DNA of 64,000 bases from DFXE01 sp032054765. GTDB taxonomy: Bacteria > Bacteroidota > Bacteroidia > Bacteroidales > Tannerellaceae. Under the pieces are notes generated by a model. That model had not been told where the DNA came from and did no database searches. It saw only the letters and a program-made list of their open reading frames with translations. The stretch lies in assembly GCA_032054765.1 (NCBI GenBank), contig DAMBSC010000003.1, positions 310,001 through 374,000 of the forward strand. Direction: 5' to 3'. Below are positions 56,777 through 64,000 of this stretch, in pieces (position 1 is the first letter of the stretch; each line of letters begins with the position of its first letter). Position numbers and translations under genes: made by a program.

Positions 56777-59077
56777 TTACAGAATAGTCAGGCGGGCAAA
56801 TTTCAATAGGAGTTGCTTCTGTCCGAAATTGGTGAACTGAACGATAGCTTTGGTATTGCCGCCTTCACCTTCTATTGCTGTCACCTCTCCGATTCCAAAA
56901 CGATCATGCTGCACTTTCACGCCTACCTGAAGTCCGGATAAATCGGATGGAGGCAAAGATGCTGTTGTTGAGGTTGCCGGGACTTTATCAATAGGAGTCA
57001 GGTTGCCTGCCGGGGGCTCCACAGCTCTGGGCTGCTGGAAAGGTGAAGCAAATGCCGGACGTTGATAGGTTTCCCTTTCCGATGCAAACGAATCTGACAA
57101 AGAAGCGTCGCCTGCAATATCCAGGAAAACAGGATCTATATCTTTCAGAAAACGACTGGGAGAGCAAAGATTGCTCTTCCCATTCCGGAAACGGCTTTTG
57201 GCATAGGTCAGGATACAATTTTCTTCCGCTCTGGTGATGGCCACGTAGAACAAACGTCTCTCCTCCTCTATCGCACGATAGTTATCACGCGACATGGCCG
57301 AGGGGAATAAGTCTTCTTCCATACCTACCACAAAAACATTCTTGAATTCCAGTCCTTTTGCCGCATGCACCGTCATAAGCGTAACTTTATTGGTGTTTTC
57401 GTCTTTATCGTTATCCTGATCAGTCAACAGAGAAACTTCAGACAGAAAGTCGGCCAGTGATACCTGTTCAGACCCTTCTTCGCGCCGTATATCGATGTAT
57501 TCGTTTATCCCTTTTAATAATTCTTCGAGGTTCTCCTGCTTACTGATTCCTTCTACTGAACGATCCTGGAATAATGTGCCTACGATGCCTGATTTTTTCA
57601 CTACTATGGTGGTCATTTCATCGGCTGGGAGCTTCTCATTTTCTTCTATAAAGCCTTCTATCATGGCCTTGAAATCATTCAGCTTGGCCAACGTTCCTTT
57701 ATTTACCGGTAAGGCATAGGCAACAGGGTCATGAAGCACAGTCCAGAGGCTGACATCATTCTCCGAAGCGGTAGCTATTAACTTACCGACAGTGGTATTC
57801 CCTATTCCACGGCTGGGATAATTGATGATTCTCTTGAACGCTTCCTCATCGTGTGGATTGACGATAAGCCTCAGGTAAGCAATCACATCCTTTATCTCTT
57901 TCCGCTGATAAAATGAAAGGCCACCGTATATCTTATAGGGAATATTCCGTTTACGCAGCGCTTCTTCTAATGTACGCGATTGGGCATTGGTACGATACAG
58001 TACAGCGAAATCTGAATAGGAATAATGATCTTTCCCCATCCGCATGTCAGAAATAAGCGAAGAAACGATATAGGCTTCCTCATAGTCAGAATAAGATGAG
58101 TTGAGGCGCACTTTAGCCCCGGTGTCCTTCTCAGAAAATACCGTTTTGTGTATCTGTCCCTTATTCTTATGGATGAGGCTATTGGCAGCATTTACAATAT
58201 TCTGCGTAGAACGGTAATTCTGTTCGAGTTTAAAGATTTTCAGATTGGGGTATATATCTTTTAGCTTCAAAACATTATCAATATTTGCTCCACGAAACGA
58301 ATAAATGCTCTGCGCATCGTCTCCTACTACACAAATGTGTCCGTGAGGTTCGGCCAGGCGTTGCACGATGAGGTGCTGAGCAAAATTGGTGTCCTGATAC
58401 TCATCCACCAGTATGTACTGGAAAAATCGACGATACTTATCCAATACGTCAGGATGATCGCGAAACAAAATGTTGGTTTGCAATAAAAGATCGTCGAAAT
58501 CCATTGCTCCTGCCTGAAAACTCCGGGACTGGTATCGCTTATAAATATCCCGAAGCAGAGGTATCCTGGCGTGCATATCGGCTTCCACAAGGTCCTTGTT
58601 CTGCTCATATGCCTTGCTCGTCACCAAAGCATTCTTGGCATTGGATATACGAGCCTGGATCATTCCCGGACGATAGGTTTTATCATCCAATCCCATTTCT
58701 TTAATTATAGATTTAATCAGGCTCTTTGAATCAGTCGAGTCATAAATGGTAAAGTTGGAAGGATACCCTAACCGGTCAGATTCTGTACGAAGAATACGTG
58801 AAAAGATGGAATGAAACGTTCCCATCCACAACCTGCGGGCTTTATCAGTTTCCGTCAGCGTGGCAATACGTTCTTTCATCTCACGGGCTGCTTTATTAGT
58901 AAACGTCAGCGCCAATATACTCTGCGGAGGCAGACCTTGTTGCAGCAAATAGGCAATTTTATAGGTTAGGACTCGTGTTTTTCCCGATCCTGCTCCGGCT
59001 ATCACCAGTTCAGGTCCATCGGTATACAACACAGCTTCCCGCTGGCTTTCATTAAGTTGACTCAGATAATCTTCCAC
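56777..59077 (-). CDS. pcrA: UvrD/PcrA-type SF1 DNA helicase
   Basis: 766 residues of the PcrA/UvrD family: Q motif NESQREAV, Walker A AGAGSGKTRVL, motif Ia TFTNKAAREM, Walker B LVDEYQDTN, motif III GDDAQSIYSFRGA, motif IV QNYRSTQ, motif V VTLMTVHAAKGLEF, motif VI VAITRAEE. The C-terminal ~60 residues carry the Tudor-like domain (VGVKVQHDRFGIGEVTAIEG) of PcrA. A 3'-5' helicase in repair and replication-transcription conflict. Full length; standard chromosomal gene. Confidence 0.95.
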   Translation of the reverse strand: MEDYLSQLNESQREAVLYTDGPELVIAGAGSGKTRVLTYKIAYLLQQGLPPQSILALTFTNKAAREMKERIATLTETDKARRLWMGTFHSIFSRILRTESDRLGYPSNFTIYDSTDSKSLIKSIIKEMGLDDKTYRPGMIQARISNAKNALVTSKAYEQNKDLVEADMHARIPLLRDIYKRYQSRSFQAGAMDFDDLLLQTNILFRDHPDVLDKYRRFFQYILVDEYQDTNFAQHLIVQRLAEPHGHICVVGDDAQSIYSFRGANIDNVLKLKDIYPNLKIFKLEQNYRSTQNIVNAANSLIHKNKGQIHKTVFSEKDTGAKVRLNSSYSDYEEAYIVSSLISDMRMGKDHYSYSDFAVLYRTNAQSRTLEEALRKRNIPYKIYGGLSFYQRKEIKDVIAYLRLIVNPHDEEAFKRIINYPSRGIGNTTVGKLIATASENDVSLWTVLHDPVAYALPVNKGTLAKLNDFKAMIEGFIEENEKLPADEMTTIVVKKSGIVGTLFQDRSVEGISKQENLEELLKGINEYIDIRREEGSEQVSLADFLSEVSLLTDQDNDKDENTNKVTLMTVHAAKGLEFKNVFVVGMEEDLFPSAMSRDNYRAIEEERRLFYVAITRAEENCILTYAKSRFRNGKSNLCSPSRFLKDIDPVFLDIAGDASLSDSFASERETYQRPAFASPFQQPRAVEPPAGNLTPIDKVPATSTTASLPPSDLSGLQVGVKVQHDRFGIGEVTAIEGEGGNTKAIVQFTNFGQKQLLLKFARLTIL

Positions 59078-59303
59078 GTTTTCAGCATTTCGAAAAACAA
59101 AGGTAATTATTTCCTTCCAAATTCTCCTATAAGGCTATTTCTAGGTAAATAAATATGCTGCTACCAACTTTTATCTGTTGCATAACATTATCTTATCCGA
59201 TTTAATTAATTTTGTTGCAGAAAAAAAAACTTTTATCAGTGAATGACACAACCAAAAGTACAGGAAAATTGTTTTATAAGAATTAGAACTAACTTACGAA
59301 TTC

Positions 59304-61511
59304 ATGGAAGGTATAAAAACAGAAATTTTGCCTGTGCTAGAAATGAGCTGCGCAGCATGCGCAAATAACGTGGAAAGTACAGTGAAAAAACTCTCTGGCA
59401 TTAAAGAAGCATCAGTTAATTTTGCGACAAATACATTAAAAGTATCTTTTGACTCATCTGAAATAACACTTCAGAATATTCGGGCTGCTGTACAGGATGC
59501 CGGATATGATCTTATTATTGACGATGACGAAATGAAACTAAAAGACGAAAAAGAAAAGGAACGTTATAAGCTACTGAAACGAAACACAATAGGAGCCTGG
59601 GTACTATCAATACCCTTAGCTATATTAGGTATGTTCTTTATGGATTTACCTTATGCCAACTGGATTATGATGGTGCTGGCACTCATTATTATGGTATTTT
59701 TCGGACGATCCTTTTACATACATGGTATCAGAAACTTATTTAAGGGAAATGCGAATATGGATACATTGGTGGCACTCAGTACATCAATCGCTTTTCTTTT
59801 TAGTTTCTTCAATACTGTCTACCCTCAATACTGGACCAATCAAGGGATTGAATCACATGTCTACTATGAAGCTTCTGGAATTATTATAGCTTTTGTTCTG
59901 CTCGGCAAATTACTTGAAGAGCGGGCTAAACAAAGCACCACCTCTGCCATAAAAGGCCTGATGGGTTTACAACCCAAGACAGCATGGAAGCTGATAGATG
60001 GCAAGGAAACGGAAGTCCCCATCTCTACACTTGGCGTCGGTGATATCATAAATGTTCGACCTGGTGAAAAGGTACCTGTAGACGGCGTACTAACAGCCGG
60101 AGCCTCTTTCATTGATGAAAGCATGTTGAGCGGCGAACCTATTCCGGTTGGAAAGATGCCGGGATATAAAGTCCTTGCGGGGACAATCAACCAGAAAGGA
60201 GCCTTCAGTATGCAGGCGACCAGTGTGGGAAAGACAACAGTACTGGCACAGATCGTACATATGGTTCAGGAAGCACAAGGAAGTAAAGCTCCCGTGCAGC
60301 GGATAGTAGACAAAATCAGCCGGGTATTTGTTCCTGTAGTACTTGTTCTTGCCATTATCACTTTTATTGTTTGGTGGGCAATTGGAGGTTCAGCATACTT
60401 TTCCTATGGGCTTCTTTCTGCAGTATCGGTTCTGGTTATAGCTTGTCCTTGTGCATTGGGTTTAGCAACACCTACGGCACTGATGGTTGGAATAGGGAAA
60501 GCTGCTGATAGCCATATACTGATCAAAGATGCATATGCACTCGAAAATCTTTGTAAAATAGATACAATCGTACTGGATAAAACAGGCACCTTGACGGAAG
60601 GTATCCCGATGGTGATCGACTCTTATTGGATGGCAGAATCTAACATCTGCTACCTGGATATACTTTATACGGCTGAAATGAAGTCGGAACATCCTCTGGC
60701 CTTAGCAGTAATAAACTGGTTGGAAGACTCAGGTGCTTCCATGTTCGAAACAGAAAATTTTGAAAGTGTTTCCGGACAAGGCATCCGCATGGAAGTAGGT
60801 GACAAAACCTATTGGGTAGGCAATCAGATGCTGATGAATAACTTTAAGGCTAATGTTCCCGAAAAAGTATTGAGACATATCAACAACTGGTATCAAAAAG
60901 GATATAGTATCATTTATTATGGTGAAGACAACATAGTTTTAGCTGTTCTTGCCATTGCCGATCGCATCAAACCCTCCTCTGTTGCAGCAGTGGAAGCATT
61001 GAAAGTACAAGGTCTGGAAGTACATCTCTTAACGGGAGATACCAACCAAAGCGCAGAAATCACGGCAACCGTCCTAGGTATCAATCATTTCAAAGCCGAA
61101 GTAATGCCCAATGATAAGGAGGAATATATAGTAGGGCTTCAAATGGGTGGAAGAAAGGTGGCTATGGTGGGCGACGGCATTAACGATTCGCAGGCTTTAG
61201 CGCGGGCTGATGTAAGTATTGCAATGGGGAAAGGAACGGATATTGCCATGGACGTAGCAATGGTAACTCTTATTACCTCCGATCTGACATTGCTTACAGA
61301 AGCCATTCGGATCTCAAAAAAGACCGTGAAACTAATCAAACAAAATCTCTTCTGGGCTTTTATATTCAATATAATAGGAATACCTTTAGCTGCCGGTGTA
61401 TTATATCCGATCAACGGATTACTCCTTAACCCAATGATAGCCAGCGCAGCGATGGCGTTCAGCTCAGTGGCAGTAGTAACTAATAGTTTACGATTGAAAT
61501 TTGTAAAATAA
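59304..61511 (+). CDS. copA: Copper-translocating P-type ATPase
   Basis: 735 residues. One N-terminal HMA (MSCAACANN, residues ~10-70), six to eight membrane segments, CPC ion motif (VIACPCALGLATPTAL), phosphorylation DKTGTLTEG, HPLAL, TGD and GDGINDSQAL. The family exports Cu(I) to the periplasm. Its small HMA partner lies 9 bp downstream. Far from the 48-51.5 kb metal-uptake genes, but functionally complementary (efflux against uptake). Confidence 0.93.
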   Translation: MEGIKTEILPVLEMSCAACANNVESTVKKLSGIKEASVNFATNTLKVSFDSSEITLQNIRAAVQDAGYDLIIDDDEMKLKDEKEKERYKLLKRNTIGAWVLSIPLAILGMFFMDLPYANWIMMVLALIIMVFFGRSFYIHGIRNLFKGNANMDTLVALSTSIAFLFSFFNTVYPQYWTNQGIESHVYYEASGIIIAFVLLGKLLEERAKQSTTSAIKGLMGLQPKTAWKLIDGKETEVPISTLGVGDIINVRPGEKVPVDGVLTAGASFIDESMLSGEPIPVGKMPGYKVLAGTINQKGAFSMQATSVGKTTVLAQIVHMVQEAQGSKAPVQRIVDKISRVFVPVVLVLAIITFIVWWAIGGSAYFSYGLLSAVSVLVIACPCALGLATPTALMVGIGKAADSHILIKDAYALENLCKIDTIVLDKTGTLTEGIPMVIDSYWMAESNICYLDILYTAEMKSEHPLALAVINWLEDSGASMFETENFESVSGQGIRMEVGDKTYWVGNQMLMNNFKANVPEKVLRHINNWYQKGYSIIYYGEDNIVLAVLAIADRIKPSSVAAVEALKVQGLEVHLLTGDTNQSAEITATVLGINHFKAEVMPNDKEEYIVGLQMGGRKVAMVGDGINDSQALARADVSIAMGKGTDIAMDVAMVTLITSDLTLLTEAIRISKKTVKLIKQNLFWAFIFNIIGIPLAAGVLYPINGLLLNPMIASAAMAFSSVAVVTNSLRLKFVK

Positions 61512-61520
61512 ACAGAAAAA

Positions 61521-61727
61521 ATGAAAACAATGAAATTCAGAACCAATGCAAAATGTGGCGGTTGCGTGTCTGCCATCGGTGAGAAACTTAACGGTATTAT
61601 TAATAAGGATCAATGGGACATAGACCTTAGCTCTCCTGACAGAACCCTCACTGTAACAGCAGATATAGCACCGGAAGTAATTACTGATGCTGTAAAGGAG
61701 GTTGGGTTCAACGCTGAACAACTTTAA
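61521..61727 (+). CDS. Cytoplasmic HMA metallochaperone (CopZ-like)
   Basis: 68 residues, MKTMKFRTNAKCGGCVSAIG: HMA fold with CGGC metal-binding motif and no signal peptide, 9 bp downstream of the P-type ATPase, in the same operon. Delivers Cu(I) to the pump. Slight deviation from CxxC consensus spacing is not seen; the loop is GGC as in Bacteroidetes CopZ-like proteins. Confidence 0.85.
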   Translation: MKTMKFRTNAKCGGCVSAIGEKLNGIINKDQWDIDLSSPDRTLTVTADIAPEVITDAVKEVGFNAEQL

Positions 61728-61808
61728 AGAATTCCATTAATTCTTTAGCAATATTCCCGAAAATTCATGACCTTTGTTTACTTAATATAACAAACAAAAG
61801 ACAAGGGT

Positions 61809-62999
61809 ATGTACGGAAAATTTAAAGATTTCCTCACAGACGAATTGGCTTCTATTGATCAAGCCGGTCTGTACAAGAAAGAGCGTATCATTACTACGCC
61901 CCAAAGAGCCGATATTCAGGTGAATGCCGGTGAACATGTGTTAAACTTTTGCGCTAATAATTATCTGGGACTTTCCGATAACAAACGCCTGATAAAAGCA
62001 GCAAAGGACACTATGGATACACATGGATACGGTATGTCGTCTGTTCGCTTTATCTGTGGTACGCAGGATCTGCATAAAGAACTGGAAGCCGCTGTTGCCA
62101 ATTATTTCAAAACAGAAGATACCATCCTGTACGCTGCCTGTTTCGATGCCAACGGAGGATTATTCGAACCACTCCTTTCCGAAGAAGATGCAATCATATC
62201 TGACGCATTGAATCACGCCTCCATTATTGACGGAGTTCGTTTATGTAAAGCCAAACGTTACCGGTATGCAAATGCCGATATGGCGGATCTGGAGCGCTGC
62301 CTTAAAGAAGCGCAGGCTCAACGTTTCCGTATTATTGCTACCGACGGTGTATTCTCGATGGACGGAAACGTAGCTCCGATGGATAAAATTTGTGATCTGG
62401 CTGAGAAATATGATGCTTTAGTTATGGTAGACGAATCCCACTCTGCAGGGGTAGTAGGCCCGACAGGACGTGGTGTTGCCGAACAGTTCAACGTGTACGG
62501 ACGCATAGATATCTTTACAGGAACATTAGGAAAAGCCTTCGGCGGTGCTATGGGTGGTTTCACTACCGGTAAAAAAGAAATTATCGACATGCTTCGTCAG
62601 CGTTCACGTCCGTATCTGTTCTCCAATTCCCTTGCTCCCGTTATTGTAGGCGCCAGTCTTGAAATGTTCAGAATGCTGAACGAAAACGATGATCTGCATA
62701 CCAAGCTGATGGAAAACGTTACTTATTTCTGCGATAAAATGATAGCGGCAGGTTTCGACATCAAGCCTACTCAATCAGCCATCTGTGCCGTTATGTTGTA
62801 CGATGCGAAATTATCTCAGGACTTTGCTGCTAAAATGCAGGAAGAAGGAATATACGTAACCGGTTTCTATTATCCGGTAGTTCCCAAAGAACAAGCACGC
62901 ATCCGCGTACAACTGTCTGCCGGACACGAAAGAGAACACCTTGATAAAGCAATTGCCGCATTTATTAAAGTAGGAAAAGAACTAAAAGTTATTTCATAA
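61809..62999 (+). CDS. kbl: 2-amino-3-ketobutyrate CoA ligase (glycine C-acetyltransferase)
   Basis: 396 residues, type II aminotransferase-fold PLP enzyme (KBL). It opens MYGKFKDFLTDELASIDQAGLYKKERIITT, the family N-terminus; SVRFICGTQ, VDESHSAGVVGPTGRG and the PLP lysine in FTGTLGKAFGGAMGG are present. Cleaves 2-amino-3-ketobutyrate to glycine and acetyl-CoA (threonine degradation). A threonine dehydrogenase gene is not adjacent. Full length. Confidence 0.95.
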   Translation: MYGKFKDFLTDELASIDQAGLYKKERIITTPQRADIQVNAGEHVLNFCANNYLGLSDNKRLIKAAKDTMDTHGYGMSSVRFICGTQDLHKELEAAVANYFKTEDTILYAACFDANGGLFEPLLSEEDAIISDALNHASIIDGVRLCKAKRYRYANADMADLERCLKEAQAQRFRIIATDGVFSMDGNVAPMDKICDLAEKYDALVMVDESHSAGVVGPTGRGVAEQFNVYGRIDIFTGTLGKAFGGAMGGFTTGKKEIIDMLRQRSRPYLFSNSLAPVIVGASLEMFRMLNENDDLHTKLMENVTYFCDKMIAAGFDIKPTQSAICAVMLYDAKLSQDFAAKMQEEGIYVTGFYYPVVPKEQARIRVQLSAGHEREHLDKAIAAFIKVGKELKVIS

Positions 63000-63002
63000 T
63001 TT

Positions 63003-63085
63003 TAATTGAAAACTGAAAGTTGAAAATTGAAAACGTTGTGTTAATATTTCACTTTAATTTTCCATTTTCAACTTTCAATTCTTAA
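63003..63085. repeat. Heptamer-period inverted repeat (GAAAGTTGAAAATT type)
   Basis: AATTGAAAACTGAAAGTTGA and its complement (CATTTTCAACTTTCAATTCT) flank a 16-bp spacer; it recurs, truncated by the window, at 63932-64000. Confidence 0.7.
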
Positions 63086-63092
63086 AAGCAGT

Positions 63093-63932
63093 ATGATTTT
63101 AAGCAACTATCATAGTCACTGTACATTTTGTGACGGAAAAGGTGCGCCCGAAGACTTTGTGAAAGCTGCAATTTCCAATGGTTTCCGGGCGTACGGATTC
63201 TCATCTCACTCTCCTCTCCCCTTTGAAACATTCTGGAATATGTCGACCAGTGATATGCCGGAATACCTAAATGAAATAAACCGGTTGAAGGAAAAGTACC
63301 GGGATCAACTGGAGATATATACTTCTCTTGAAATTGATTATCTCGATGAGACATATAATCCTTCCATACTTTACTTCCAGGAGTTACCGCTGGATTACCG
63401 GATAGGCTCCGTACACTTTATACCAATCAAATCAAAGCCGGATCTTTGGGTGTGTATTGATGGCCCTTTCGCAAACTACGAAGATGCTGTCAATAGCTAT
63501 TTCAATGGAGATATTAAACAGTTTGTACAAAGATACTATGAGTCGGTTATGGATATGGTCAAAGCCGGAGGTATCGATTTTGTCGGCCATATCGACAAGA
63601 TATATATGAACGCACAGTATTTCAAAGAGTTTTCATTAGAAGCCGACTGGTATAAAGAACTTTTTACCGCTACTCTTGAACTGATAAAGCAAAAGGGAAT
63701 AATGGTTGAAATAAACACTAAGAATTTCAAGCGTAAAGCACAGATATATCCACATTTTAATTTCTTTGCACTACTAAGAGATATGCAAATTCCTGTGGTG
63801 GTTAATTCTGACAGTCACCTTCCAGGTTTAATAAACGATGGTCGTCCTGAAGTATTAGATGTTTTAAAATCAATAGGCTTCAAAACGACCAGAGAGCTTA
63901 TTAATGGCAAATGGAACGATGTTCCATTTTAA
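63093..63932 (+). CDS. PHP-domain phosphatase (histidinol-phosphatase-like)
   Basis: 279 residues. PHP-domain metal motifs are visible: SNYHSHCTFCDG (H-x-H), the SLEIDY acidic motif, IDFVGHIDKI, and a late NSDSHLP. This set is typical of HisK-type histidinol-phosphate phosphatases, which finish L-histidine synthesis, but the fold also includes other PHP phosphoesterases. No his genes are adjacent, so the substrate is not certain. Starts at ATG 63093 shortly after the inverted repeat. Confidence 0.85.
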   Translation: MILSNYHSHCTFCDGKGAPEDFVKAAISNGFRAYGFSSHSPLPFETFWNMSTSDMPEYLNEINRLKEKYRDQLEIYTSLEIDYLDETYNPSILYFQELPLDYRIGSVHFIPIKSKPDLWVCIDGPFANYEDAVNSYFNGDIKQFVQRYYESVMDMVKAGGIDFVGHIDKIYMNAQYFKEFSLEADWYKELFTATLELIKQKGIMVEINTKNFKRKAQIYPHFNFFALLRDMQIPVVVNSDSHLPGLINDGRPEVLDVLKSIGFKTTRELINGKWNDVPF

Positions 63933-64000
63933 TTGAAAGTTGAAAATTGAAAATTAAAAACGTTTCTTTGTATTTCATTTTCATTTTCACTTTCAACTTT
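63932..64000. repeat. Heptamer-period inverted repeat (copy, runs off window)
   Basis: AATTGAAAGTTGAAAATTGA with complement TTCATTTTCATTTTCACTTT to the window end; same class as 63003-63085. Confidence 0.65.

Overview
The window comes from a Bacteroidales chromosome, most likely Parabacteroides or Bacteroides. The evidence is the recurring Bacteroidetes promoter box (TAnnTTTG), many SCSS-type lipoproteins, an ECF sigma factor beside a barrel-anchored membrane protein, a CarboxypepD_reg-type TonB receptor, NigD-like lipoproteins and a Bacteroidales-type MobV mobilizable element. Genus is inferred; no rRNA is present.

Layout. 1-3.9 kb is accessory DNA: the 5' end of an IS1595-type transposase, small hypotheticals, a RadC-like protein, a tiny membrane protein, two lipoproteins, and two copies (702-881 minus, 2400-2657 plus) of what looks like one structured RNA family, each behind its own promoter. 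At 4.0 kb lies a tRNA-Arg(UCU)-like gene with an extra hairpin in its D-loop.

4.2-48 kb is a phage-derived locus read mostly leftward. From its right end it holds a LexA/CI-type S24 repressor with three palindromic operators, a small HTH protein, small early genes, a NinB-like protein, a DnaD-like initiator, a Toprim primase-helicase, a sigma-like factor, HU and DUF4248 proteins, then tail genes: tube, two-frame assembly chaperone, 1234-residue tape measure, Dit-like and Tal-like proteins, two paralogous receptor-binding cassettes and a third beta-helix fibre. A lysis cassette (holin-like, M15 endolysin, one-piece spanin) ends it. I find no terminase, portal, capsid, head-tail connector or prophage integrase. 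It is therefore either a non-contractile (F-type-like) tailocin that kept replication genes, or a prophage that lost its head module.

33.5-45.6 kb is a separate mobilizable element nested inside that locus: tyrosine integrase, DUF1016 nuclease, RteC-like protein, HTH protein, RepA-like ATPase, primase, candidate oriT, MobV relaxase, and cargo of four GNAT acetyltransferases, an alpha/beta hydrolase lipoprotein and a NERD protein. GGGTGT-box direct repeats bound it.

48-64 kb is ordinary chromosome with some surface genes: a metal (probably copper) uptake and handling group (Cys/His-rich protein, TonB receptor, HMA protein), an ECF sigma factor with its membrane partner, two NigD-like lipoproteins flanking an aerolysin-like lipoprotein, a PcrA/UvrD helicase, a copper P-type ATPase with its small HMA chaperone, 2-amino-3-ketobutyrate CoA ligase and a PHP phosphatase.

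Short repeats recur across the window: three arrays of a 22-bp unit with a GGGTGCGCCC core, a related 21-bp array, three CCGG-type extragenic palindromes, and heptamer-period inverted repeats at many gene boundaries.
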